Of a stretch of 64,000 nt of DNA, positions 34,816 to 47,639 are shown piece after piece. This DNA comes from Otatea glauca (taxonomy: Eukaryota; Streptophyta; Magnoliopsida; Poales; Poaceae): NCBI GenBank assembly GCA_036346275.1, contig CM070728.1, positions 20,794,723-20,858,722 of the forward strand, read 5' to 3'. Numbering within the stretch: the first letter of the stretch is position 1; each line of letters starts with the position of its first letter. The notes under the pieces were generated by a model. The model was not told where the DNA came from. It saw only the letters and a program-made list of their open reading frames with translations, and searched no databases. The position numbers and the translations under genes are program-made.

Positions 34816-37800
34816 TACAACCGGGAAGAGAGCTATTTTTACAATTTTGTTTATACGAGAACTAGATTTTTTTTTTAAAAAAAAGTGTACAGTAGGACCA
34901 ATTAAACCGAGGCTTCAGATCGGACAGATGGGAAACGGCGGAGTAGGCTAACGAAGTCTAACCGGTATTCATGTATCATGTTGGATACTGCTGTAATTTA
35001 GGGACCCTATAAGAGTCATGTTGGCCGTCACTACTGAAGGAATAGTTGTGCAGTTGCTTAAGAGGAGGTGTTGCTGGAAATAAATAACATGAACAATCGT
35101 AACCTGTTCAGAGAATATTTAGTCGGGCATTCTTAGATTCTGGCGGCTCAAGGACCAGCCTAAACAGGGTACAGAAGTTAGCAAACTGGAGACGAATGCG
35201 AGCGTGCAACCGAATGGAATCCGATACGTTTCAAAGATAATAAACGATCGCCCCGTTGCCAAAATAAAATGGATTTTCAGGTGTAGAGAAACTAATTGCA
35301 AGTATATTTGTTCGGAGTAAAAGAACACCTGCCCAGTGTAGTACTGTGGAGCTTAGTCCCAGATAGTAACTCTGAAGTGTATATAACATGAACAAAACTC
35401 AAAATATGTTTTAATTATCATGCCAAGAACCGCTTATAAAGTTACATTACGAAACGGATGAAGTACTGTACACTTTTATCCAAAAGATAACCCTTTTTCT
35501 TGTCTTACCCTTCTGCCACATCACCGATGCTGTATCAGCACCTCTTGCCAGCCACCGTAAATTGGCAAATCAGATTGATGGTAAATCTCCACCGGTTGGT
35601 AATGACAGAACGCTCCCGGATAGTATTTCTCAAATCACATTATATAGTGGGCTGACATGGCAGTCTCTGAAAAAAATATTCAATGGAGTTCTCCTGTCCC
35701 TAACCAACTTTTAACACTCGATGAAACAGGAACCATGAAACCAACTCCAGAGGGGAGTGCAGCAGCAAAAAGATGGAACATATGCAAAATTGCAAATACA
35801 AAAACATCAGAAAACTCGAAATTTCTATCTGTTACAAATGACAAAACAGAACTAGCAAGAAACAAAATAGTACTACCCATACCTGAGCATACGAACAAAA
35901 ATTCATAAAAACCTTGTAACTTGCTAAAGGCCAAACCAATATAATTGTAACCACTTTTCTAGCTACACGCAGGAAAATATCAGATAAAGGAATCGCTTCT
36001 AGATGAGTTGATGTAAACAGTGTCATAATATTGGTCAGCCCAGTCAGCCGTGCAATAAACAACACTTGAAGTACATAACAAGGCACAATTGAAATCAACT
36101 CGTTGATACATATAAAAGCAAGCATGTCCATCCACAATTTGGGATACTGTCAGCGATAGTAGTGCTCATGCCAGTATGACCAAAATTCAGATGAAATGGC
36201 AAAATATTGCATATGTCAACATCGCAAACTCTGACCATGGGGCATTAACTGAAGGACGAAAAGCAGGCTGCAATAGCAGCCAGAAGACATGCAAAATATG
36301 ACATCAACAATTTGGCATCGCGAAAGAGACTTCAGCTGGTAGGGAAGGACTTTAGATGTCAGCACCTGGAAAAGAAATAGCAGCACTAATGGAAGAGACA
36401 ATTCAATCCGATATTTTCTCAATCGAAAACAACTACACGGAGCAACCCAGCTCACTAGGGCATCCAGATGTGGCTGCCATGATTCTTGAGTACTGGAGAA
36501 TTGGTCTTGGACATTATATTTGCTAATTTAGATCACCAATAACAATTGAAGAATTTGTCCACTTCAGGAGGGTATTTTGTTTGAATTAAAGCATGTCTAC
36601 CAAGAAAACATCATTTCACTTATGCACTTGTAGTTGTATGGCTCACCTTTAAGTAGCAATAAGATTTTCCAAATGGCCTATGACTACGATATAAAAATCA
36701 TAACTAAGAGTTAAAAAAAGCAGCAGAAAGGAGAACACAACGAAAAAGAAGCACCAATCTTATGGGTTTACTAGGAAAGTACTAGATAGCTGTTTCAGTT
36801 ATGATCATAACTCTTGTCTCTTCGTTGCATATCATTAAAGTGATTGTAGTTAGTAAAACAACTCATCTCCATTTCTCCAGGCCTGTATGTCACACTTGCA
36901 AAACAATCATAGAACATTGTCGATGCAATCACTTCGAATTGTAGAGTAACATTACTATGATGCCACCACACTACTCAATAACCATTGCACCTATCTTTAA
37001 TTGGATATTCAACAGCAAACAGTTTAGGAATTCAATCTAAGAATGAATGGATCATACCTCCTTTCTAAGATTTCCTGGATAATGGATGACAACCTACTCT
37101 TTTTGAAAGCGATTGTACATGGTTAGCTAATATGCAAACTTATCCCCAACTGCCACCCAATGTGGTTTTTGTCATCTCATAACATCAACAAAACTTATAT
37201 CCAGCAAAAGTTGATGTTTTCAAACATTAGACGTTTCATATGACAAACATGACGATATCTAATGTTTGTGACTTCTACTAGGTCAAGCTCAATTATTGAA
37301 ATAGCAAACATCATTTACTGCTAACAACCTATCCATAATAAGATTAGAAAGTTAGGTAAACATAGCAGCAGATACCACTGCGATATATTCAAGCATTGAC
37401 CTACACATGACATGATCAACACTATAGCAGAAAAGATAAAAAGAAAAGAACATGGAATGATGGAACTAAAGTGACGATATATTTTCTTAGTAAAATGTTG
37501 CTTATATTTCAATGAGCAATGCATTTTGTAACAAATGTTACAAGCGTTGTTTGACAAAGTATGCTGACAATATTTACCATCTCACCAAAAAATTAGAGAA
37601 GGAAAATTAATACAGAAACTCAATATTGAGGATATTACAAGATGAAAATAACAAATAACTATATCTCATATTCTTAAAAACTGAGTAGGTATTCAACATG
37701 TGCCTGTCATGATCTTAGTGCTGTGGTCAGTGTGATTTCGCAACATACCCATCAACATCAAAATTTCTGGTAGCTGCTGGCAGTGTCAATCGTATGCCAT

Positions 37801-39735
37801 CAAGTTCAGGGCTTGCCATTACTTGGCAACCAAGGCGTGATCTGAAACAATGAGATCGAGTTAGTTCAATTGAAGTAAAATGTGGCGACCCGCCTAATTA
37901 ACCCCGGGTAACGACAGTCACTCTGTCATTAACCCCGAGCTAATTAAGTGGATCTCGGTACAGTAGCTAGTAAAACATCGGGCTCCCCGATGCTTTATTA
38001 GTTATTATACCGTATTTAGAGTATTGCAGCAGAACAATAATTAGAGACTGAAAATAGAACTCTTTATTACATTCCATTAGCCACGCAGGCTATTGTACAT
38101 ACCTTATCTTACATGGATTCTATTACAACAAAAGAAATATATCTTATAACCTCCTAACTCCTGGAAGCCTACTAGCGCGGGGATACAACCTACTAATACC
38201 ACTACTCCTCTTGATAGTAGTAGTAGTAGTCGTCCTCCTGAAGATCCTGATCTTGCGCACAGTCCTCCACCCAGACCTCGGAGGGTTGTCCATAGGACTC
38301 ACCTTCGAAGCAAGGGGGGATTTAAGCACGGGTGAGTACGAAGTACTCAACAAGCAATTATTAAGAATGCAATAGATGAATTTTTCACTTTTACCCCAAT
38401 TCCTATCCAACTTCACCTAATGATCCTTCCCACCCAAAATACCTTTACAAAAATTAGATTTTTGTTTTAAAGGTTACAGATTTTAGATTTTTGAAACACT
38501 ACTAATATTGTATATGAGACAGCCTAAGCCTTCCGTAGTCTCCAATCCAAGAGACTAGCTTGAATTCAAGATTTTACCTTGCGCAAGTTTGTACCACTTT
38601 ACCTACAGTGACACCCACAAGAGATGCCCTAGAACGTTTATCACTAATCAGGTATTAGTTCTCCACCCTGCACTGAGTTTGGATGCACCTATCCTAGGCT
38701 ACTCCACAACTCCAGATACAGTTGTACCCTAGCTTAATCCAGCAGCAACCATCGGGCTTCAAATATACCGCCCACACACATTCAATTCAATCCCCCTGGG
38801 TCATACCAGCATTTCGCAGCATGACTCAATTTTACTTACCGATTGTGGAGAATCTAATACCTTCATAGGAAAACATTTTCTGACCGATTTCACACACCAT
38901 GGTTGGTACTACTTTCACGGCTCATTACCCAATATTAGTTGGTTGTAACTTATATGCTAGCCTATGCAGAGGACCCTACCGGCGAATTCCTTCTCATCGG
39001 CATCCTCTACCCATCAATTTAACACACACTAACCCACCCATTAGCTACACATACTGATCCACCAACCATTTCAATTACTCAATTAACAATCCACCTTCCA
39101 ATTTCACATTTTCTTTTGAAATTAGATTTTCCCATGCAGTTATGATACAAGTATTTATATAAAGCAGTAAAAGCAATTAATAAAACATGATCAAGGATTT
39201 GCTTGCTGTTCGGCCTCGCTCGAAATCAGGTTCAGGCTAACCTGGGGATTCAGTTCTAGTCCTGAAAATCAACTAGATTAATCTACATCATTTTAATTAA
39301 TATGAGTTGCAATGTCCAACACTTCCGATTATGCATTTTTATTATTTAAAGAAGTTGATGTTCATTTTTATATGACATGCATTATATTGCTATACTAATT
39401 ATTAGAGTATTGATTACTTATATTAGGCTTTCCTTACCTTCGCTTTCCTTCTTTTGTTCTTGCCTAGTATAACCCTGTAATCTCTCCCTTTATTAGGCTT
39501 TCCTTACCTTCGCTTTCCTTCTTTTGATCTCTCACTTTATTAGGCTTTCCTTACCTTCGCTTTCCTTCTTTTGTTCTTGCCTAGTATAGCCTTGTAATCT
39601 CTCCCTTTGGGGATATAAATAGAATGCCACCCGTGCCTTTGGCTGTGTGGTGATTGTGCCAATCTCTCTACATGGTATCATATTTCCTCTCCTGAGACCT
39701 CTCCCTCCTCCTGTCTTGCGCAGCCACCACCCACC

Positions 39736-40845
39736 ATGCCGCGCCTCATCATCCACCAGCTGTCTCGCATGATCGCTGCTGCTGCCGCTTCTACAAAGCT
39801 GACCCGACGATACTGCTCTCTCCGCCGATGCGCTCGCCACGACCGCCGGCAAATCCTCGACCCCTCTGACGGTCGCCGTCAAGTCTCACGTGCCGACCAC
39901 CCTCGACATGAAGGCGGCCAACTACTCTCGATGGTCCAAATTCTTCCGGACCATGTGCCTCAGGTTCGGCCTCCTCTCCCACATCGATGGCTCCGGCATT
40001 GCACAACCAGGCGACCCCGCCTGGACTCTGCCGCCTCAGCTGGCTGTACGGTTCCGTCGCCGACATCCTGGACTCCGCAATGGCTGATGACGAAACTGCG
40101 CGTGATCTCTGGGTCGCAATCGAGGGCCTCTTCCGTGACAACAAGGAATCACGTGCCATCTTCCTCAGTAGTCAGTTCCACTCCCTCATACAAGATGATC
40201 AATCCATCGCCGACTATAGTCAGCGTGTCAAGACACTAGCAGATGCCCTCCGCGACATCGGCCACCCCGTCTCCGACTCGCAACTCATCCTCAATCTGCT
40301 GCGTGGCCTCAATCCGCGCTTCTCCAACACCGCTGACGATATCGCCAACTCCACGCCGTTCCCCTCCTTCGCTCGGGCCCGCTCCATGCTTGCCCTCAAG
40401 GAGACGCGCTTCGCCAATGAGACGAAGGTCGCCGCCGAGACCATTTTGCTCACCAGCGGCTCCTCCTGCAGCAATTCTGGCTGCCGCTCCACCACGGCGT
40501 CCGCCTCAATCGCCCAGGCCAGCACCCATGTCTCCAACGTCGGCAATCGCGATGGTCATCGCGGTGGGCGCAATCGTCGCGGCAGGTATAGTAGCGCCAG
40601 CCATGGTGGCCTCCAAGGCGGTCGTGCACCACCCACGGTCGGCCCGTGGTTCTGCTTTAACCCGTGGTCTCCTCCTGCCGCCGCCCAAAGGGCTGCTCCC
40701 GCCAGACGATGGCGCCCATCACCGCCTGGCTTGCTCGGTGCTCGCCACAAGCGCATCTGCGTTCGCCTCTTCAACCCTCACTGCATCAACATGGGACGGC
40801 GAGGGCTCATCACCGCCCTAAACCAAGCGGCAATTCAAGGGCACG
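39736..40845 (+). pseudogene. Copia gag (UBN2-like) of the 39.4-kb element
   Basis: The longest frame (39987-40946) contains SVADILDSAMADDETARDLW, LFRDNKESRAIFLSSQFHSL and SIADYSQRVKTLADALRDIG, the helical gag fold of plant Copia elements. The N-terminal part (NYSRWSKFFRTMCLRF, near 39915) is in another frame, so at least one frameshift separates them. No zinc knuckle is seen; a Gly/Arg-rich tail replaces it. Confidence 0.8.
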
Positions 40846-41667
40846 ATGGTTGGGTTGTGGGACAATGGCGCCACCTCCCACATGACATTCAATGGCGGTA
40901 TCTTTGCTCTCCCCAACCTCCTCCTAACACAACGATCCATCGTTAGCAATGGTTCCGTTTACACATCACCTCGGTGGTCATTCCTGCTCCACACACCAAC
41001 TACACAATTTTCTCTCCGCGATGTTCTCATTGTCCTCACTTAGTTCACAACCTTACATGCTCGCAAGTTCACCCATGATAATCACCGCTCTCTTGAGTTT
41101 GACGCCTTTGGTTTTTTGTCAAGGATCTCCAGACGAACCGAGTGATGCTTATTTGCAATAGTGAGGCGACCTCACACCATTCCTCCCGCCGAGCCTCCTC
41201 CATTGCGGCGCCACATCGCCGTCTCCTCCCAACTTTGGCACCAGCGTCTTGGTCACCCTGGCACCGCTTCTATCATCGCCTTGCATAAAAGTTCACACAT
41301 TGCATGTAATAATGTAGTTCGCTCGCTTTGCCAGTCTTGTCAACTTGGCAAACATGTGCGCCTACCCTTTGCTACTTCAACTTCGCGCATTTTTGCGCCC
41401 TTTGAACTCCTTCACTGTGATGTGTGGACCTCTCCTGTGGCTAGCATATCTGGATCGATGTACTACTTGGTTGTCGTCGATGATTTCTCTCACTTTTGTT
41501 GGACCTTTCCTCTTAAAAAGAAGTCCGATGTTCACGCTGACAACGGCCGCGAATTTGTTAACCACGCTAACGCATCCTTCTTTGCCTCCCGCGGCATAGC
41601 CATGCGCCTCTCTTGCCCCACACCTCATCACAGAATGGCAAGGCAGAACGAATGCTCGCACACTTAA
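40846..41667 (+). pseudogene. Copia protease and integrase remnant
   Basis: Protease-like LWDNGATSHMTFNG sits at 40852-40893, with Asn replacing the usual Ser/Thr after the catalytic Asp. After stops, 41161-41667 carries an integrase: LWHQRLGHPGTASI, CQSCQLGKHVRLPF, HCDVWTSPV and ADNGREFV. The span between the first and second acidic motifs is shortened after KKKSDVH, an internal deletion of the core. Broken. Confidence 0.8.
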
Positions 41668-42499
41668 CAATATGGTTCGCACACTCCTCCATGCCCACAT
41701 GCCGCCCAGATTCTGGGCTGAGGCCTTAGCTACCGTCACCTACCTCCTAAATCGATGCCCTTCCTCTTCCACCGATGGTGTCGTTCCTTACATGATTCTT
41801 CACCAAACGCCTCCACAATATAGTCACCTTCGGGTCTTTGGTTGCCTTTATTTTCCCAACCTATCCGCCACAGCTGCTCACAAACTTGCTCCTCGTTCCA
41901 CGGCTTGTACCTTGGTTATCGCCCTCAGCACAAAGGATACCGCTGCCTTGACCTTGCCACAAACAAAGTCATCATCTCCCGCCATGTCGTATTCGATGAG
42001 AGCACCTTTCCGTTTGCCAGCAGTAATCGTGCGCCCATATCTTCTTCTACAACTAATGCCGACTTGGACTTCCTAGTTGATGATCCTGCCATATCAGTGC
42101 CTTGCACCATGGCGCCCTTGTAAGTCTCCCCAGCAGCGACAACCCCACCTTTAGGTGTTGAGCACTCGCTGCCACTCCCGGCGGCAACAGCGTCCAACAT
42201 CGACATTCCACCTCGACCGCCCGTGCGTCTAGTTTTGTCTCGACGGCCACCGACTACCTCGACCCTATTAGGCCTCTCCCCCGTGGTCGACCCACCCCGA
42301 ACCGAACCGTACCACCATTGCACCTCCACAGATGGTCACACGGTCCAGGGCTGCTGTTGATCCCTCGGTGGAGTTCTTCAACCTAACGGCCTCGCATGCT
42401 CCTGTGTCGGCCGTCCCGAACAACTATCGCAGCGCGCTCGCCAATCCCAATTGGCGCGCTGCGATGGACAACAAGTACACAGCCCTCATGGACAACCAG

Positions 42500-43948
42500 A
42501 CCTGACGTCTTGTTCCTCGTCCCCCAGGTGCCAACATCGTCTCCGACAAGTGGATATTCAAACACAAGTTCCACTCTGATGGTTGTCTGGCTCGCTACAA
42601 AGCGCGCTGGGTTGTCCGCGGCTTCTCCCAGCAACACGGCGTCGACTACGACGAGATCTTCAGCCCGGTGGTCAAGTCAGCGACCATCCGCACCATCCTC
42701 TCCATCGCCACGTCGCGCTCCTGGTCAATTCACCAGCTCGACGTCAAGAATGCCTTCATGGCACCCTTGATGAGATGGTTTACTGTCAGCAGCCCTCCGG
42801 TTTTATGGACCCTGCTCATCCTGGCCACGTGTGTCTTCTTCAGAAGTCTATGGCTTAAAGAAGGCTCCTCGGGTGTGGTACCACCGCTTCGCCACCTACA
42901 TTCGACAACTCGGCTTCGTCGCATCCTCCGACACGTCTTTGTTTGTCCTCCGCTAGGGGACCAACATGGCCTATCTGCTACTGTACGTTGACGACATCGT
43001 CCTCACCGCCTCGTCTCGACCTCTCCTTGAGCGCCTCATCAGCAATCTTCACTCGGAGTTCGCCATGACGGAACTTGGCGCCCTGCACTTCTTCCTCGGC
43101 ATCTTCGTCATGAGATCCTTCGACGGCCTATTCCTGTCCCAGCGACAGTACGTTGTTGACCTTCTCCGACGGGCGGGCATGGCTGAGTGTCACCCCACCA
43201 CCACGCCAGTGGACACCCATGCCAAGCTCTCTGGCCTCGACGGTGCCTGTTCTATCGATCCGTCGAACCGCGACCTTGCGGGAGCATTGCGATGACACGA
43301 CGCCACCCGTCGGACTTGGCCTATGTCGTTCAGCAGGTGTGCCTCTTCATGCACGACCCACGGGAACCCCATTTCGCGCTGATCAAGCGCATCCTGCGGT
43401 ATGTCAAGGGCACCCTCGACGCAGGCCTTCACATCGGCTGTTCGTCGGCAAACTCGATCACCGCCTACTCCGATGCCGACTGGGCTGGCTGCCCGGACTC
43501 ACGGCGATCTACATCTGGCTATTGCATCTTCCTCGGCGACAACCTCGTGTCCTGGTCCTCCAAGCGCCAGACCACGGTGTCCCGCTCGAGTACCAAAGCT
43601 GAATACCGAGCCGTTGTCCATGCCGTTGCCGAGTGCTGCTGGCTTCGTCAACTTCTTCAGGAACTTCATGTTCCACTTGCTTCGGCCACCGTCGTGTATT
43701 GAGACAACGTCAGCGCCATCTACATGTCTACAAATCCAGTACAACATCGGCGGACGAAGCACATCGAGATCGACATTCATTTTGTCCGCGAGAAGGTCTC
43801 CCTCGGCGAGGTCCGCGTCCTGCACGTGCCGTTCTCTCATCAGTTCGCGGACATCATGACTAAGGGCCTCCCGACCCACCTTTTTCAGGAGTTTCGGTCC
43901 AGTCTTTGCGTCCGGATACCTCCCGCTGCGACTGCGGACGGGTATTAG
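42500..43948 (+). pseudogene. Copia reverse transcriptase and RNase H
   Basis: Pieces in shifting frames: a VVKSATIRTILSIATSRSW block near 42670, catalytic YVDDIVLTASS (about 42984-43016), TELGALHFFLGI, a SDLAYVVQQVCLFMHDP block, then RNase H motifs ITAYSDADWAGCPDSRRSTS, SSTKAEYRAV and RRTKHIEIDIHFVREKV, ending near TATADGY before the right LTR. An in-frame stop interrupts RNase H near 43700. Confidence 0.88.
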
Positions 43949-45957
43949 AGTATTGATTACTTATATTAGGCTTTCCTTACCTTCGCTTTCCTTCTTTTGT
44001 TCTTGCCTAGTATAGCCCTATAATCTCTCTCTTAGCTTTCCTTACCTTCGCTTTCCTTCTTATTCCTTCTTTTGTTCTTGCCTAGTATAGCCCTGTAATC
44101 TCTCCCTTTATTAGGCTTTCCTTACCTTCGCTTTCCTTCTTATGTTCTTGCCTAGTATAGCCCTGCAATCTCTCTCTTTGGGGATATAAATAGAATGCCA
44201 CCCCTGCATTTGGCTGTGTGGTGATTGTGCCAATCTCTCTACACTAATTATTTATGCATCTAATGCAACTACTGATACTCTTAATGATATGCATGCAGGT
44301 AAATTCTCCAGTTTCCACTTTTCTCTTCTCTCCTTTTCTCACTGTCTTTCTACCTCTCTTTTCTTATCTGCCATTTCTTTCTTCCTTTTTCTCTCTGCCT
44401 TCTACTTCCCATTATGCCGAAGCCTCTGCTTTACTTCCTTCTGCTACTGCCGACTACTACTCCGGTTGGTCTATGCCATCAGCCGGCTGAAGCCTCTCTG
44501 CCTTAAGCCATTCGACTGCTTCACCTCTCCTACTACTCTCGGTTTTACTGCAGGCTACTACTCCTCTTTCTCTTCGCCGGCTGCTCATCCGGCCATTACT
44601 CCCTCACTTGGCCTCTATTGCCATCCTCCTGTACTTACTCCACTCGGCTGCTCTCCTCCCTACTGCCGAGCTACTCCCCTGACTCTCCTACTATTCGTCT
44701 GGCTACTACTTCTCCCTGTCCAGTTCTACTGCCTCCCCTGACTCTCCTCCCTCTCCTCACTGGCCTACGCCAGCCGAACTCCCTCTGGCCGGCTCCTCCA
44801 TGGCCGACTCCTACTACTCCTCTACTATCTACCTTTTCTTACTGTCGGCCACTTCCTGGCCGAGTCCTATGCGACTCATGAGCTAACCCTAGCTCAATAG
44901 AAAAAGGAACTTTTGCTCTTCTTTGATTTGGTGATTTCTTTGGCTTTGATCTACTGGTTCTTCTAGCTTCTTGAGGTAAGATTGATTTTAAAGGGACTCT
45001 TTTGAGGTGAGTTCTTAATGTGCTTCACAGGTAAGAATGGGTCTGTGATGATTTTTTTTAGAGTTGAGCTCTAAGTTGGGGGGTGAGGATGTCGACACTG
45101 GCTTGGCTAGGACGCTTCCTCGCGGGCTATCAGAGCTCACTCTACTGAGACCACTATCTCTACTCCAATCTACTGCTATTCTTCTACTACCACTTACTTT
45201 ACTGCTACCTCTACCACTTACTTGAGCTCCTGGCTGGTTCAGTTTTGTGTTGATGGAGTTGATGGGGGTCGGGTTGAGGTAGAGGATGTCGAGGTAGCTG
45301 ATCTTTTGCTTGGATCCAGCCTGCCTCCTCCTAGCTCCTCGGTTCCCCTTCTTCTTCCTTGACCAGCTGGAACTCTTCTCTCGTTGCCTCCTTCTAGTTC
45401 AGCTGTTCTTGTTGGCTTTGATGCTGGAAATGAGGAATGGCTGCCTTGGGTGGCTCTTGGCTGTGACTTGGGAGATGAGATGGTTTGTTCTTTGGCTTTG
45501 GCTGGGAGGCTATGGGTGATGAACCCTTGGTTTTGCTGGCTTGAATGGGGAGCTGAACCTTGCTCTCTTGGTTTCGGCTATGGCAAAAAGGGGGCTGCAC
45601 TTGCGTGCTCTTTTGCTGGCTTTGGCCAAAAGAAAGGCTGAGGCAATGAACTGGCTTGGTTTTCTCGGTTTTGCTGCATGAATCCTCTGCTGCCTATTGA
45701 CCACACTGTTCTTTCACTCTTTACCACTTCACTCATTTACTACTTTACCATCTTACTGCCAACCAGGTATGCATGCTCTTTATATGAATGTGCACATGAT
45801 GATGCAATTACTTATGCACTTGATTAACTAATGCATGCTCATGCTTAATTACATGATGACCATGCTCTATTATGCCTAACGATGACTAGCTAATATTGGG
45901 ATTAGAGGGATCCTCACATAAAACGTTTTGTAGGATTCATAAATAAGATTCGCATAC

Positions 45958-45995
45958 GTCTCTGTAAGCCCGAATGCAAGGTCAAGCACATGCTC
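45958..45995 (-). pseudogene. MFDX: Ferredoxin exon 5, apparent deletion fusion
   Basis: After a T-rich acceptor (CTACCAG) the exon reads GAGCATGTGCTTGACC on to donor AC|GTATGCG. Its 3' part encodes LDLAFGLTET, a hallmark of the family. Its first nine bases, GAGCATGTG, equal what the missing cysteine exon should begin with in phase 1 (codons GCA TGT after a split Gly). The simplest reading is a deletion from inside the cysteine exon to inside the next one, removing the three Cys codons and the intron between. Alternatively the first bases are a chance match. Confidence 0.65.
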
Positions 45996-46402
45996 CTGGT
46001 AGTCATAACAAAACAAGCAATTAAGATATATATCACAAAGACAGTTATAATATTTTTTTTGTACTTTAAACCAAAATGCTGCAGAATTTAAATGAAAATA
46101 GCAATATGTTGACAGACCAAAGGAGGTGCACAATGACATAATGGTAAGCCATGATAAGGAATCTAAAGATAAATTTGACAAAATAAATCAATAATAAAAT
46201 CCTTTAGCTTATAAAAACAAGTGATATTTGTTATGAATAGCACTTGTATTCATCATGAGGCCAATAGGCCAAAATATATACACGTACATGCGGGTACAAA
46301 AGGAAAGACTATATAAGGCAACATCTATACAAGGTAATCTAGGACAGTAGCAATCTCTATCCAAGGCAATATAGGATACTGTCTAACGCCCCTCCTCAAA
46401 AC

Positions 46403-47600
46403 TCATGGTGGATCAACAACACTTAATTTGGAGAGACAAAAACTATGCTGAGCTCTAGTCTGTGACTTCATGAAGAAGTCTGCCAACTGAAGCTCTGAAG
46501 TTACGTACTGAAGAGCCACGACCTGATCTTGCACCTGTGACCGCAAGTAGGAAGCATCAACACCGATATGATTGGTGAGCTCATGCTTCACTGGGTCTCG
46601 AGTAATGCTAATAGCACCTGTGTTGTTAGATAAAAGAGGAGCGGTGTAGAAGCAGAAACATCAAAATCCTCAAGTAACCATCGTAGCCAAGTAACCTCTG
46701 CTGTCAAAAGAGCCATAGCTCCTAACACAGTCTCAGCACTCGAATGAGAAACTGTTGTCTACTTCTTAATCTTCCAAGCAATGAGAGAACCACCAAGAAA
46801 AACATAGTATGCAGAAAGAGACCGATAATCAGAGTGATCACTATCCCAAGTAGCATCAGAATATGCCTAGAGCTGTAAGGAGCTAGAGCGTGGAAAGAAA
46901 AGACTGCGAGAGATAGTTCCACGAAGATATCGCAGAACACGAAGATGACTACAGTGGAGCTAAGTGGGAGCAAAAACAAACTGACTCAAGATATGCACTA
47001 GATATGAAATGTCAGGACGAGTGACACCAAGGTAAACAAGACTCCCAATAGGATGGCGATAGCGAGTAGGATCCTCAAGAGGTTCATCGTCAGTAGGTCA
47101 AAGGTGAACATCGAGCTCCATGGAGGTCTTAGCTGTGTGCTGATCGGTGAGAGAAGCACAATCAAGAAGATCATGAATATACTTATGTTGGGACAGGAAG
47201 AAGCACTCAGGTGTAGAAGAAACCTCAATCCCAAGGAAGTAGCGAAGGGGACCCAAATCAGGCATGAGAAACTGCTCACTTAGATGTGCCTTCACAAAGG
47301 CAACATCCTGAGAATCATCTTTAGTGATGATCATGTCATCAACATATAGAAGGAGAAGAGTCCAACCACGAGGCGAAGTTTGAACAAAAAACGCAGTATC
47401 TTGAGTACTAGCAGAAAAGCCAGCAGCAGTGAGCATAAAAGAGAAACGCTCAAACTAGGCACAAGGGGCTTGTTTAAGCCCATAAAGAGAGCGACGAAGC
47501 CGACAAACCATGCCCTCAGGAACAGAATACCCTGGTGGTGGCTACATCTAGACCTCTTCACGCTCTCACCATTAATAAAGGCATTCTTAACATCAAGCTG
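46403..47600 (-). pseudogene. Copia reverse transcriptase and RNase H remnant (minus strand)
   Basis: Frames on the minus strand include LLLLYVDDMIITKDDSQD (catalytic YVDD), MPDLGPLRYFLGIEV and LSQHKYIHDLLDCASL, then RNase H pieces with HIGVDASYLRSQVQ and VTSELQLADFFMKS near 46403-46590. Several frameshifts and stops. The N-terminal half of reverse transcriptase stops abruptly near 47620 at a T-rich junction. Confidence 0.85.
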
Positions 47601-47639
47601 AGAGATAGACCACTCACCATCTCATTATTTTTTTAGAAA

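Larger units (their letters stand above)
31211..37726. other. Long intergenic stretch, no confirmed gene
   Basis: Contains a CA-rich tract (31730-31757), an approximately 103-bp imperfect tandem duplication (32665-32850), an inverted-repeat block (34556-34815) and poly-T/poly-A tracts. On the minus strand 35900-36135 reads INELISIVPCYVLQV and HLEAIPLSDIFLRVARK, which looks like part of a membrane protein. Another exon-like segment lies at 36216-36360. I do not recognise either and could not link them. Bases just left of 37727 should be the 3' UTR of the ferredoxin gene. Confidence 0.35.
39400..44243 (+). mobile_element. Ty1-Copia retrotransposon, complete but decayed, TSD CTAAT
   Basis: Left LTR 39400-39672 and right LTR 43943-44243, flanked by CTAAT at 39395-39399 and 44244-44248. 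LTRs begin TATTAGAG rather than TG and end CTCTCTACA. A primer site TGGTATCA starts at 39673, matching tRNA-Met. LTRs contain tandem copies of a TTAGGCTTTCCTTACCTTCG unit, and the copy number differs between the two. The internal order gag, protease, integrase, reverse transcriptase, RNase H is that of Copia. It is inserted in the solo LTR at 37881-45918. Confidence 0.93.
37881..45918 (-). mobile_element. Solo LTR about 3.2 kb (net), TSD TAAAA, with a Copia element inside
   Basis: Plus-strand ends are TGTGGCGACCCGCC (37881) and GGGATCCTCACA (45918), flanked by TAAAA at 37876-37880 and 45919-45923. Without the Copia insertion (39400-44248) it is 3189 bp and has no coding domain. Orientation is set by a GTGAGTAC...AGTACTCAACAAGC block (38330-38357) shared with the minus-oriented LTRs at 20461 and 60835. 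It lies in the last intron of the ferredoxin gene, 35 bp from exon 5 and 39 bp from exon 6. A C/T-rich block (44300-44880) and a frame at 45310-45640 inside it are composition, not recognised genes. Confidence 0.85.

Noticed and set aside
45310..45641. Hydrophobic Leu/Trp-rich frames
   Set aside because: They lie in a solo LTR and are simple-composition translations without start context, splice sites or family resemblance.
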